Shown: positions 1 to 6,995 of the stretch, piece after piece
How positions within the stretch are numbered: position 1 is the stretch's first letter
Layout of the letters: each line of letters begins with the position of its first letter
DNA from: an uncultured Pseudomonadales bacterium
GTDB taxonomy: Bacteria > Pseudomonadota > Gammaproteobacteria > Pseudomonadales > Cellvibrionaceae
Assembly: GCA_947488935.1 (NCBI GenBank)
Contig: CANLBN010000001.1
Location: 248,001 to 312,000, forward strand
Length of the DNA: 64,000 nucleotides
Direction: 5' to 3'
Notes under the pieces: generated by a model
Told to the model about the DNA's origin: nothing
Seen by the model: only the letters and a program-made list of their open reading frames with translations
Databases searched by the model: none
Translations under genes and position numbers: made by a program

Positions 1-323
1 TGGAGCGAGATGATCATGGCCTTATTGATAACTGGCTACGTCATATAAAAGATGTAGGCCGCTTTAATGCCGACCAATTAAAAGGCTTAAACGATAAAGA
101 AAGAATGGACCGGCTATGCGAGCTTAACGTTATCGAACAAGTCTCTAATGTTTGTAATTCATCCATTGTCCAAAAAGCGTGGAATAACGGCGCGAACCTC
201 ACCGTTCACGGTTGGATATATGGTATCAATAACGGCATTATTAAAGACTTAGAAACCAGTATATCTTCTGTAGAGGAGCTAAAAAAACGCAACCATAACT
301 CTCACGCTTTACCCGAGAATTAA
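1..323 (+). CDS. beta-class carbonic anhydrase, 3' part
   Basis: The gene runs in from before the window; the open frame begins at base 3 and stops at 321-323. Beta carbonic anhydrases interconvert CO2 and bicarbonate in the cytoplasm. The visible part matches the C-terminal third of the family, with the stretch LNVIEQVSNVC followed by LTVHGWIYGINNG. The zinc ligands (Cys, Asp, His, Cys) lie in the missing N-terminal part, so activity cannot be judged. The first methionine at 105 is internal and not a real start. The family call is strong; which paralogue it is cannot be said. Confidence 0.88.
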   Translation, partial: ERDDHGLIDNWLRHIKDVGRFNADQLKGLNDKERMDRLCELNVIEQVSNVCNSSIVQKAWNNGANLTVHGWIYGINNGIIKDLETSISSVEELKKRNHNSHALPEN

Positions 324-494
324 AAGCCATCTGGCTGTATTAACAGATTGATTTTAATATTACCCCCTTCAAAAAAACAAATGCTCGATACAATATTTAC
401 GAATTTATTGATGTAGTATTGAGCTGTTACCCAATGCGCTTTTATACATGCTCTAATCATTGCTTTTACACATTCAGTGAATAGGAGCAGCACA

Positions 495-1055
495 ATGAGT
501 AAAGTGTTAATGATTACAGGTGACTTTGTTGAAGACTATGAAAATATGGTGCCATTCCAAGCGCTTATAGCAATGGGGCACACCGTCGATGCCGTCTGCC
601 CAGATAAACGCGTAGGAGAAAACATAGCAACGGCTATCCACGACTTTGAGGGCGATCAAACCTATACTGAAAAACGCGGCCATAATTTTACATTAAACGC
701 GACCTTTGCCGACATACAGTCAAGCGACTACGATGCACTCTACTTACCTGGAGGCCGCTCACCGGAGTACCTTCGGTTAAATGCTCGGGTTATTGAAATT
801 ATTCGGGAGTTTTTTGATGCAAAAAAACCGGTAGCCTCTATTTGCCACGGGCCACAATTATTAACCGCCGCCGATGTTATTAGCGAAAGAAAAGTCTCCG
901 CCTATCCTGCCTGCGAACCCGAGGTAAAACAAGCTGGCGCAACATATGTTAACCTCGAAATGCACGATGCAATAACAGATGGAAATTTGGTGACAGCACC
1001 TGCATGGCCTGCCCATCCAGAATTTTTAAAGCAATTTAATTTATTATTGGTATAA
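495..1055 (+). CDS. DJ-1/PfpI family protein
   Basis: A 186-residue protein of the DJ-1/PfpI class I glutamine amidotransferase-like superfamily, whose members act as glyoxalases, deglycases, chaperones or proteases. The likely nucleophile is the Cys in SICHGPQ (about residue 118), at the nucleophile elbow; the N-terminal strand [14 protein letters not shown] and the [12 protein letters not shown] loop also fit. I chose the ATG at 495 because AGGAG sits 7 bases upstream; an upstream in-frame ATG at 477 has no such site. The ribbon-helix-helix gene begins 3 bases after the stop, so the two are probably co-transcribed. The exact substrate is unknown. Confidence 0.88.
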   Translation: MSKVLMITGDFVEDYENMVPFQALIAMGHTVDAVCPDKRVGENIATAIHDFEGDQTYTEKRGHNFTLNATFADIQSSDYDALYLPGGRSPEYLRLNARVIEIIREFFDAKKPVASICHGPQLLTAADVISERKVSAYPACEPEVKQAGATYVNLEMHDAITDGNLVTAPAWPAHPEFLKQFNLLLV

Positions 1056-1058
1056 AAT

Positions 1059-1460
1059 ATGTGTGGCTTATTTATTGAAGCTGATGATAGCTTGTGGAAA
1101 TCATCGACTCGATCAATGCGAGTCGATGGCGTTGTTACCTCAATAAGACTAGAGAAGTTTTTCTGGCTTCTACTAGAAGAGATTTCTTTCAGAGATAATC
1201 TATCGGTCGCTCAATTAACAACAAAACTTTACCTTGAGGCTATCGATGCCGAACACGATATCGCTAACTTTACCTCTTTTTTAAGGGTTTGCTGTTCGAG
1301 GTACTTATCACTCATTGCAGACAAACAATTAGAACGAGACGAGCTAACGCCCCTTGCCGAAATGCAACCCACATCTATATTGGAAGCAGAGGCAAAAAAC
1401 CTTACAAAAAGACAGCAAGCTATTAGCCTACAGCGCACCCATAACGGTACTCTTAATTAA
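1059..1460 (+). CDS. ribbon-helix-helix domain protein (RHH_4 type)
   Basis: A 133-residue protein matching the RHH_4 family, putative ribbon-helix-helix DNA-binding proteins common in proteobacteria. The typical layout is visible: MCGLFIEAD at the start, STRSMRVDGVVTSIRLEKFF as the strand plus first helix (about residues 16-35), SVAQLTTKLYLEA as the second helix, and FTSFLRVCCSRYL. The C-terminal 45 residues are charged and poorly conserved. It lies 3 bases behind the DJ-1/PfpI gene. A regulatory role is inferred from the fold; no target is known. The stretch from its stop to 1602 (about 140 bases) shows no gene or clear signal. Confidence 0.8.
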   Translation: MCGLFIEADDSLWKSSTRSMRVDGVVTSIRLEKFFWLLLEEISFRDNLSVAQLTTKLYLEAIDAEHDIANFTSFLRVCCSRYLSLIADKQLERDELTPLAEMQPTSILEAEAKNLTKRQQAISLQRTHNGTLN

Positions 1461-1602
1461 AAAACTGGCAGCCCTTATATACTAGTCTGTCAGCTACCCC
1501 CCATTCAATAAATACCAATATCTGAGTCACTCATAAAGTGCAGTATAGAAATATAGTTATAATAAAAAATAGTTAAAATGACAATATAAGGTCTCATGAG
1601 CA

Positions 1603-1856
1603 AGATATTCAAGTGGCTTCTTTTTAACAGTAAGAAAATTTAACCGATTGATTTTAAAGGAAATACTTATGCCGTTTGAGTGCATAGAAGACCCCACTGA
1701 GGTCTCGTTATGCAACATGGCTTCTTTTCTACAGTAAGCAACCTTTTAAATAAGTGCTATAAGTATTTGAATTTGATATGATTTAATGAAAATTAATGGT
1801 AGAAAACTGGCAGGAAAAACTGCTGCATAGTCGGAATTCTGCCTAATATACTGTTA
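1603..1856 (+). repeat. 254-bp attI-like element, copy 1, at the head of cassette array 1
   Basis: By eye this element matches 25827-26080, also 254 bp. The last 106 bp (1751-1856) differ from the other copy by two substitutions and one indel, while the left part is less alike. Both copies end at ACTGTTA and the sequences then diverge completely, which is what cassette insertion at a GTT core would produce. The element contains two direct copies of GGCTTCTTTT near 1615 and 1729, a hairpin at 1682-1713 (AGACC/GGTCT inside GCATA/TATGC), and an inverted pair CTGGCAG/CTGCC near 1808-1843. No integrase gene is adjacent. Calling it attI is inference; the repeat and its boundary are seen directly. 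Confidence 0.75.
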
Positions 1857-1880
1857 AATGCCCTTTGGGTTTAGAGAAAG

Positions 1881-2222
1881 ATGAAGCACTGGAAATTTTT
1901 ATTCGAGAAACTATTGGATGATGGTGATGAGATATTTACCTATTTTGCAACTGATAATGGTGCGGAATGGCAGTCTTTATTGTCGAAGAGTGCTATCCCA
2001 AAGGAAGACCATTTAGCCTTCTATGAGGGAGGAGTATTTTACAAGGATATAGTGGAAGTAAAAATTCCAGAGAAATTCGAGCATGGCTCTATAAGATTCG
2101 ATAATGATATAGAGAAATGTTTTAACTCTGTACGTTTTATCAAAGGGCTTACAGTTAAAACTCTAGTATCCAACTCAGGTTCAGCAAAAGGTGCGTACTT
2201 AAGTGTCACATCCAGCATTTAA
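1881..2222 (+). CDS. hypothetical protein of first cassette
   Basis: A 113-residue acidic, soluble protein of no family I recognise. It begins 25 bases after the GTTA core that closes the attI-like element and runs into the attC at 2217-2297; the stop codon lies inside the inverse core, as is common for cassette genes. TTTAGAGAAAG just upstream may serve as a weak ribosome site. Being nearest the attI-like element, it is the first gene of the array and may be read from a promoter inside that element. Confidence 0.6.
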   Translation: MKHWKFLFEKLLDDGDEIFTYFATDNGAEWQSLLSKSAIPKEDHLAFYEGGVFYKDIVEVKIPEKFEHGSIRFDNDIEKCFNSVRFIKGLTVKTLVSNSGSAKGAYLSVTSSI

Positions 2223-2297
2223 CAAAGCCAGTCAAATTCGTGCGTTTCACGCACTGGACTCGCAACAAGTTGCTCGCCTTTGCTGGCGGCGTTATAC
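2217..2297 (+). repeat. attC site 1
   Basis: The inverse core ATTTAAC (2217-2223) and core GTTATAC (2291-2297) enclose an imperfect palindrome of about 80 bp. GTGCGTTTCACGCAC forms an internal hairpin and GCAACAAGTTGC a second one. It sits between the first and second cassette genes and overlaps the stop codon of the first. Confidence 0.75.
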
Positions 2298-2303
2298 GTA
2301 AAT

Positions 2304-2678
2304 ATGAAATTAATATTCATCCCAGTAATTTTTCTTATTTGTAGCTCTGCTTTTGCAGAATGTACTAGTGAGCAATTGAGAGCCGAGATTGGTATAAAAA
2401 TACAACGCATTGAAAATGGAATTAAAGCAGGCGGTAATCATGGAGAAATGGATCAGGTTCATATTAGTGCGCCAAGTATCTTTATGGGTATACCATTGGC
2501 GTCAATTGAGCTTACTGAAGGTGAAGTTTCTCATTTTTGGGTTCCAGTGGCTTTTGAAATTAACAATGGGATTGCTCAAACGACTATCAGTGGGCACAAA
2601 GAGGCTATAAAAAACTTTGAAATAGCTGTTTATTATGAAAGCCAACAATGCAGCAGATCTTTGCAACGTGCCATCTAA
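2304..2678 (+). CDS. cassette-encoded secreted protein
   Basis: A 124-residue protein with a clear signal peptide (MKLIFIPVIFLICSSAFA, cleavage after about residue 18), so it is probably periplasmic or secreted. The mature part starts with Glu-Cys and has another Cys near the C-terminus (QQCSR), which could form a disulfide. I chose the ATG at 2304 because it gives the signal peptide directly; an earlier in-frame ATG would lie inside the attC site. The family is not recognised. Its stop overlaps the inverse core of the next attC. Confidence 0.6.
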   Translation: MKLIFIPVIFLICSSAFAECTSEQLRAEIGIKIQRIENGIKAGGNHGEMDQVHISAPSIFMGIPLASIELTEGEVSHFWVPVAFEINNGIAQTTISGHKEAIKNFEIAVYYESQQCSRSLQRAI

Positions 2679-2771
2679 ACGTATGGCAAAAGTGTCATAT
2701 TCGCACGCAAAAAGCCGCGTGCTGGGACGGCTTCCGCGCTGCTCCAGCCGCCCCATACACTGGCATTATGG
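2674..2771 (+). repeat. attC site 2 (family A)
   Basis: Member of the long attC family seen five times in full in this window. The inverse core region is TCTAAAC and the outer arms are GTGTCATA and CATACACT. The side hairpin GCACGCAAAAAGCCGCGTGC and the inner arms GGACGGC/GCCGCC are also present. The right core reads ATTATGG instead of GTTATGG, a change in the normally invariant GTT. Confidence 0.75.
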
Positions 2772-2779
2772 GTACGGTA

Positions 2780-3115
2780 ATGAATGAGTTTCAATTTGAT
2801 GTTGAGGATGTGCTAAACCTGCCACCAGGAAGTGAAGCTTCAAGGGCATTTATAGGCAAATTGGTTAGAGGTAGTGTTGCAGAAGGCGAAGTATTAAATG
2901 TCGAAATTGAAGGAAAAGAATTCTCTTTGAAAGTAATCTACTGTGAAGTATATAAGCGGACAAAAGTGAGAGAAATGAATTGTAGTGATAACTCGCACGG
3001 AATATCTATAACAATAATGAACAATGAAAAAGAAGTATATGAGAATTCTTTACGTGAAATGCGAAAGAACGATAAAAGTATACGTAACCTGATTTTAAAA
3101 AAATCTCGCGAATGA
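2780..3115 (+). CDS. cassette protein with possible EF-Tu domain-2-like barrel
   Basis: A 111-residue protein (115 if the ATG at 2768 is used; neither start has a clear ribosome site). The order of features recalls domain 2 of translation factors: FQFDVEDVLNLP, then FIGKLVRGSVAEGEVL, then IEGKEFSLKVIYCEVYKR, then GISITI. These correspond to the EF-Tu pattern of a VEDV strand, a G-x-[LV]-x-RG-x-V-x-x-GE turn and the following strands. There is no GTPase domain, so it would be an isolated beta barrel. The resemblance is by eye and needs a structure search. It sits between attC 2 and attC 3. Confidence 0.55.
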   Translation: MNEFQFDVEDVLNLPPGSEASRAFIGKLVRGSVAEGEVLNVEIEGKEFSLKVIYCEVYKRTKVREMNCSDNSHGISITIMNNEKEVYENSLREMRKNDKSIRNLILKKSRE

Positions 3116-3122
3116 GGCAAAC

Positions 3123-3209
3123 CCATAACAAGGTTATTAAAAAGCGTTTCGGCCAAAAAACGGCCTCCACTGGACGCGCTAACGCGCGCCTTTTATAACG
3201 GCGTTATGA
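3123..3209 (+). repeat. attC site 3 (family B)
   Basis: CCATAAC and GTTATGA bound the site. The inner arms are GGACGCGC, TAACGCGCGCC and a loop with GGCCAAAAAACGGCC. It shares the GACGCGCTAACGCGCGCC block with the attC sites at 7507 and 8615. Confidence 0.75.
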
Positions 3210-3215
3210 GTATCT

Positions 3216-3662
3216 ATGAACGAAGATCAAATTAGAGATTTAATTATTGTAAGTATATTTTTGCTTATCATAATCATTCCATTAGTGTATTTATTTATAT
3301 ATATTCTTAAAGGATATAGAAGCAGCGCCATTAAAAAAATACAAAAATTTATCAATGACAACAATATACAATCATCTAACCTAAGATTATATAGCACTGG
3401 CCATCCATATACTTGGTGTGAAATTTCGAATGACGAGTTAATTACTAAAATTAAAGAAAATAGCGTAAGCTCATTAAGTGGTGTCGGTCCAACACCAAAG
3501 CCAGTGAAGTTTTTGCTTAATTACAATAAAAACAGGCATGCATTACATATAGTTTTTACAGACAAAATAACTTTTGATTGGAATAGTCTATTACATTACG
3601 ACGAATGGCTAGAGTCTAAAGAGAGTCTTGCAGAAAATATTTCTAAATATAAAAACTCATAA
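3216..3662 (+). CDS. cassette-encoded membrane-anchored protein
   Basis: A 148-residue protein with one strong transmembrane segment at about residues 10-32 (LIIVSIFLLIIIIPLVYLF) and a soluble C-terminal domain of about 110 residues, probably cytoplasmic (positively charged RSSAIKKIQK follows the helix). The family is not recognised. It begins 6 bases after attC 3 and its stop overlaps the inverse core of attC 4. Base composition is very AT-rich compared with the chromosomal genes, as for most cassettes here. Confidence 0.6.
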   Translation: MNEDQIRDLIIVSIFLLIIIIPLVYLFIYILKGYRSSAIKKIQKFINDNNIQSSNLRLYSTGHPYTWCEISNDELITKIKENSVSSLSGVGPTPKPVKFLLNYNKNRHALHIVFTDKITFDWNSLLHYDEWLESKESLAENISKYKNS

Positions 3663-3745
3663 CAAATGTGTTATGTTTGCACGCAAAAAACGCGTGCTGG
3701 ACGGCTTCCGCGCTGCTCCAGTCGCCCCATACACAGGCGTTATGT
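3657..3745 (+). repeat. attC site 4 (family A)
   Basis: TCATAAC and GTTATGT bound a site that is nearly the same as attC 7 and the site at 26508. It carries the side hairpin GCACGCAAAAAACGCGTGC and the inner arms GGACGGC/GTCGCC. Confidence 0.8.
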
Positions 3746-3843
3746 GGGTATGGATAATAGACATAGAGATATACCTTTGTAGTAGTATTATAGTTTGTTT
3801 TCATTTACTGTAGTTTATAATCACAGACATAGGAGATTTTATC

Positions 3844-4302
3844 ATGATAAAAAATATTTTCTTTTTTCTTATTTCAATATTAGCTTTAACTCCGACAGTT
3901 CAGGCGGGCGGTGCCGCCGCTTGCTTTCTTCAAGGAAAAACAGATATAGGTAACCCAAAAGATTTTGGGTATGTCTTTCATGCTGACCCAAACCTTACCG
4001 AAACTAAATCTATTCCCCCAGCTTTTCAAGCTAGATCTGAAGCTATCATTAAATACAAAAAGGAATTTGGTGAGGATGCCAAAACACCTAAGTGTATTAA
4101 TGATGCAAACCTTAACAGCGGATACATAATTATAATAAAAACCACTTACAATATTACTTCCAGTGATGTAACAACGTTTTATGGTACTGGTTTTGGAAAA
4201 ACTGAAAATGAAGCTGAAGCAGACGCCATTAAAAGAATGAAAAATCGTTGGTTTTGGAAAAAGAAATATGGATATAAAATCGAAGAGTTAGCGTCATTTT
4301 AA
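3844..4302 (+). CDS. cassette-encoded secreted protein
   Basis: A 152-residue protein with a signal peptide (MIKNIFFFLISILALTPTVQA, cleavage near residue 21) followed by GGAAACFLQGK. A second Cys (KCIND) could pair with the first. The C-terminal half has a Gly-Thr-Gly-Phe-Gly turn and a basic helix (ADAIKRMKNRWFWKKKYGY). AGGAG stands 9 bases before the ATG. Unlike most cassettes, 98 bases separate the attC core from the start, so this gene may have its own promoter. The family is not recognised. Confidence 0.62.
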   Translation: MIKNIFFFLISILALTPTVQAGGAAACFLQGKTDIGNPKDFGYVFHADPNLTETKSIPPAFQARSEAIIKYKKEFGEDAKTPKCINDANLNSGYIIIIKTTYNITSSDVTTFYGTGFGKTENEAEADAIKRMKNRWFWKKKYGYKIEELASF

Positions 4303-4345
4303 AGATTTCATGCATCCGTACCGTCATGCTCTATCGTAAGGTGGC

Positions 4346-4405
4346 ACATAACAAGCAGCAGCATTTGGACGCGATAATCGCGCGCACATGTGCAGAATGT
4401 TATGC
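4346..4405 (+). repeat. attC site 5 (short)
   Basis: ACATAAC and GTTATGC bound a 60-bp site with the arms GGACGCGATAATCGCGCGC and GCAGCAGC/GTGCAGAA. It is the shortest intact attC in the first array. Confidence 0.7.
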
Positions 4406-4419
4406 ATCTAGGAGATTTC

Positions 4420-5076
4420 GTGTCATTTGAAATAGAAGAAGTTATTGAAAGAGCAGAAACGATACTTAAAGACGCTCAGAAAATGAGTGACGAGGGGAAC
4501 GTAGGTTTTTTTCAAATATCCGATATCGGAGCAAGATCAGCTCATTTAATAACAACTATAACTGGCTCAAAATCCACATACTCAGAAACAATAAAGCATG
4601 CGCAAAAGGAAAAACTAGCTCCTACTGCAAAATTTGCTTCAGTTGTTGGTGTATTGCAAGCATTTTATTTCGATGCAGTGAATGGAAGACTGCCTAATAT
4701 AAGACATGAAGTTGAAGTAGTAGTAGTTAGTGAAATAATTACGCAGTCGAAAAAACTTTTAAAAACCAAAGGGATTCATCCCGCTGCATCAATAATCATT
4801 TGCTGTGCTGGCTTAGAAGAATTTCTCCGTAGTTGGTGCGAAGAAAAGGGTATAAATATACCTGAAAAACAAAAATCATTATCCAAGTATGCGTTGGAAC
4901 TAAGGAAAGCCAAATATTTAGCACTACCGGAAGAGCGAAGAATTCAATCTTGGGCAGACTACCGCAATGACGCTGCTCACGGAGATCGATGGAGCAGTAT
5001 AGATACAACCATAGCCTCTACTCTAGTTAACGAAGTGGAAGCATTTATTGTAAAGCATAAAGAAGTGTTGGGTTAA
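4420..5076 (+). CDS. cassette-encoded HEPN-motif protein
   Basis: A 218-residue soluble, mostly helical protein. Near the C-terminus it has YRNDAAHG (R182-H187), the RNxxxH signature of HEPN domains. Many HEPN domains are metal-independent RNases in toxin-antitoxin, abortive-infection and CRISPR systems. The preceding helix CCAGLEEFLRSWCEEKG fits the first long helix of such domains. I chose the GTG at 4420 because TAGGAGAT precedes it; an ATG at 4402 in the same frame lies in the attC core. No antitoxin gene is visible in the same cassette. The HEPN call is from the motif and is fairly good; toxicity is inference. Confidence 0.68.
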   Translation: MSFEIEEVIERAETILKDAQKMSDEGNVGFFQISDIGARSAHLITTITGSKSTYSETIKHAQKEKLAPTAKFASVVGVLQAFYFDAVNGRLPNIRHEVEVVVVSEIITQSKKLLKTKGIHPAASIIICCAGLEEFLRSWCEEKGINIPEKQKSLSKYALELRKAKYLALPEERRIQSWADYRNDAAHGDRWSSIDTTIASTLVNEVEAFIVKHKEVLG

Positions 5077-5078
5077 AT

Positions 5079-5183
5079 GCATAACAAGGTTGTCAATCCG
5101 ACAGCTTTTCCGTTGCTCGTTTTTGTGCTTGAATAGCACAAAACCAATCAACTACAAAGCTGCGGCTTACAACGGCGTTAAAT
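5079..5183 (+). repeat. attC site 6 (family C)
   Basis: GCATAAC and GTTAAAT bound a 105-bp site. The arms include TTTTGTGCTTGAATAGCACAAAA, here named by positions 5122-5144, which is a strong inner hairpin, plus TTGCTCG shared with attC 1 and attC 10. Confidence 0.72.
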
Positions 5184-5215
5184 ATTTTAAAGTCCAACCA
5201 ACGGAAGTCATATAA

Positions 5216-5587
5216 ATGAATAAAGAATACTCAATTAATAACATACTGAATATTGCAAAAAAACAACGTAACTTATTAATAGTGTTTTTCTTATACTTAC
5301 TTGCAGTCGGAGTAATTGCCGCCATATCTGACCCTGCTGTAACGGAAAAAATTAGGTTCATTGCAATTCCACTGGCTATAGCTGTTGTCGTTTTAGTTGG
5401 GGTATTAGCTTTTACTATATATGGAAAACCTGCAGCTGTTCTACTCACTATACTTTGTATAGTTCCCCTAATAAATCTAATAATCTTTTTCGTTGTAAAT
5501 GGCAGAGCTAATAAAATAATCAAATCAAAAGGGTATCGTGTTGGGCTCGCAGGTGCAGATATCAAAGCTATTACAAATGATATTTAA
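5216..5587 (+). CDS. cassette-encoded inner-membrane protein
   Basis: A 123-residue protein with three predicted transmembrane helices at about residues 19-36 (NLLIVFFLYLLAVGVIAA), 47-68 (FIAIPLAIAVVVLVGVLAF) and 72-93 (AVLLTILCIVPLINLIIFF). The basic C-terminal tail has a conserved-looking GRANKIIKSKGYRVGLAG, where the chain returns to the cytoplasm or periplasm. Small membrane proteins of this design are frequent in cassette arrays, but I cannot assign a function. The start ATG at 5216 follows a 32-base leader after attC 6, and the stop overlaps attC 7. Confidence 0.62.
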   Translation: MNKEYSINNILNIAKKQRNLLIVFFLYLLAVGVIAAISDPAVTEKIRFIAIPLAIAVVVLVGVLAFTIYGKPAAVLLTILCIVPLINLIIFFVVNGRANKIIKSKGYRVGLAGADIKAITNDI

Positions 5588-5670
5588 CAAGTGTGTCATG
5601 TGCGCACGCAAAAAACGCGTGCTGGACGGCTTCCGCGCCGCTCCAGCCGCCCCATACACAGTCGTTAGAG
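5582..5670 (+). repeat. attC site 7 (family A)
   Basis: ATTTAAC and GTTAGAG bound the site. The outer arms GTGTGTCATG and CATACACA pair, GCACGC/GCGTGC forms an extra side hairpin, and GGACGGC pairs with GCCGCC. Confidence 0.82.
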
Positions 5671-5684
5671 TCTCGGAGGGATCT

Positions 5685-6389
5685 ATGAAGAAAATATATA
5701 TTGTTCCAATTGTGTGTGTTGCGTTAATAGCCATACACCTACTTACCGACTATCAGATTGATCAATATATTATTGCTCTAGCATTGATCGGTTTAATTCC
5801 TTGGGCCCCAACATGGTTAGAGAGCGTAAAATATGGAGATTTCGAGGCGAACTTTAGAAAAGTAGAGGCGGAATTGGCAGCAACGAAAGTTGAAGTTGAA
5901 GTTCTAAAAAACCGCTATTCGGAGCTAGAAAGTGATTATTTAGCTGAATGTGAGAAGTTTGACCCCGATGCTAGTGCGCAAGCATTAAATAAACTGGCGA
6001 GTAACTTAAAAGGTAAAGCTAAGGGGCTGTCTTCACTAGATTTTTTATTTCAGGAACTAAATCTGAACTCACCTCAATACCTTGCATTTGGCGCGGCATG
6101 TGCAATGCAGGTTAGGCCTGCTTTTCACGCTTTAAATTCAGTAGTAAACGTTCTTACTGAAGTGGCAAAAAAGCCAGACATTAATCGATACCGCCTTAAA
6201 ACTGTATATCGATTGCTTATGGCTATAGATGAAGTGGTTCGCTTGAATACAAAGAATCAAGATGTTGAGCTGGTTTCAAAAGAACAGTCAGAAAGTATTA
6301 AGAGAATGGCTAAGTTTATTATTAAAAACCCTAGATGCAAAGATGATGATACTGCTGAACTTGCAAGTAAAATTGTAGAAAAACTCTAA
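5685..6389 (+). CDS. cassette-encoded membrane protein with coiled coil
   Basis: A 234-residue protein with two N-terminal hydrophobic segments (about residues 3-20 and 28-44). A charged coiled coil follows (about 50-90, EANFRKVEAELAATKVEVEV onward). The C-terminal helical domain of about 130 residues contains FGAACAMQVRPAFHALN. GGAGGG 4 bases upstream supports the ATG at 5685; the frame is open further upstream only because it reads through the attC. The family is not recognised. It is followed by a collapsed attC rather than a full one, so it now shares a cassette with the next gene. Confidence 0.65.
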   Translation: MKKIYIVPIVCVALIAIHLLTDYQIDQYIIALALIGLIPWAPTWLESVKYGDFEANFRKVEAELAATKVEVEVLKNRYSELESDYLAECEKFDPDASAQALNKLASNLKGKAKGLSSLDFLFQELNLNSPQYLAFGAACAMQVRPAFHALNSVVNVLTEVAKKPDINRYRLKTVYRLLMAIDEVVRLNTKNQDVELVSKEQSESIKRMAKFIIKNPRCKDDDTAELASKIVEKL

Positions 6390-6409
6390 CAAAAGTATAC
6401 ACATTAGGA
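6383..6409 (+). repeat. collapsed attC remnant
   Basis: Only about 27 bp separate the two genes: CTCTAACAAAAG, a short linker, then ACATTAGG. These look like the two outer boxes of an attC with the whole central palindrome missing. Without stems it should not fold into a recombination substrate, so the flanking genes would move as one unit. Confidence 0.5.
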
Positions 6410-6417
6410 AATTGAAA

Positions 6418-6804
6418 ATGATCGTTGTATATGGAATTAAAGAAAATTTAAACCCAATAAAATCTAAGCTTTCGGATGTGATACACGCCTCGATGAGTGA
6501 AGTGTTAGGTTTGCCTGAAGATAAGCGCGCACACAGGTTTCTTCCAATGGAAAAGGAAGATTTCTTTTACCCTAGTGGAAGGACTGATGCATATACAGTC
6601 ATAGAAATAAATATGATGGTTGGTCGTAAAAAAGAAACTCAAAAGTCATTGATTAAATCTATATTTTCAAAAATTGAAAATGAACTTTCTATTTCTCCTA
6701 TCGATATCGAAATTACGATAAAAGAGCAAGAGCCATATCAGTGGGGCTTTCGGGGTATAACAGGGGATGAGGCAAGTGATCTTAAGTACAAGATCAAAGT
6801 GTAA
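6418..6804 (+). CDS. tautomerase-like protein lacking Pro1
   Basis: A 128-residue protein resembling a subgroup of the tautomerase (4-oxalocrotonate tautomerase/MIF-like) superfamily. The conserved-looking parts are VYGIKENLNPIKSKLSDVIH, LPEDKRAHRFLPMEKEDFFY, GRTDAYTVIEINM and the C-terminal WGFRGITGDEA. In this superfamily the catalytic base is Pro1, exposed after Met removal; here residue 2 is Ile. The ATG at 6418 has AGGAA 7 bases upstream. A TTG at 6412 would only add Met-Lys and does not restore a proline. The fold call is good and the chemistry is doubtful. The 3' end overlaps the next frame. Confidence 0.72.
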   Translation: MIVVYGIKENLNPIKSKLSDVIHASMSEVLGLPEDKRAHRFLPMEKEDFFYPSGRTDAYTVIEINMMVGRKKETQKSLIKSIFSKIENELSISPIDIEITIKEQEPYQWGFRGITGDEASDLKYKIKV

Positions 6805-6985
6805 CAAGGCCATAAAAATCGTTCCGCTGCGCCATTTAGCGGAACAATTGGAACGGAAAGCGGTTAAAGAAGCCATAAAACAGGGATGGAGCTGGTCCCA
6901 AATCGCTGGGGTATTGGGAGTTTCTAAGCAAGCTGCACATAAGCGTCATGCCGCTTGTATTGCTAGTTTTAGGAAAGACCGTTAA
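6767..6985 (+). pseudogene. HTH protein, probably 5'-truncated by cassette recombination
   Basis: The frame encodes a helix-turn-helix domain: LAEQLERKAVKEAIKQGWSW then SQIAGVLGVSKQAAHKRHA, the pattern of small regulators paired with Clp-N proteins. Residues before PLRHLAEQ come from the tautomerase gene read in another frame and from the left half of an attC (GTGTAACAAGGCCATAAAA at 6800-6818). No ATG, GTG or TTG with a ribosome site lies at the natural beginning of the HTH part. I infer that recombination or deletion joined half an attC to an HTH gene and removed its start. It could still be translated from 6767 by overlap with the tautomerase gene. Confidence 0.5.
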
Positions 6986-6995
6986 GGAGGATTTA

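Noticed and set aside
1603..1856. Group II intron or insertion sequence as explanation for the 254-bp repeat
   Set aside because: It is too short, has no coding part, and I see no terminal inverted repeats or target duplications at its ends.
2648..2767. Open frame running upstream of the 2780 gene through attC 2
   Set aside because: The sequence is a family A attC palindrome that happens to lack stops; the same translation recurs wherever a family A attC is read.
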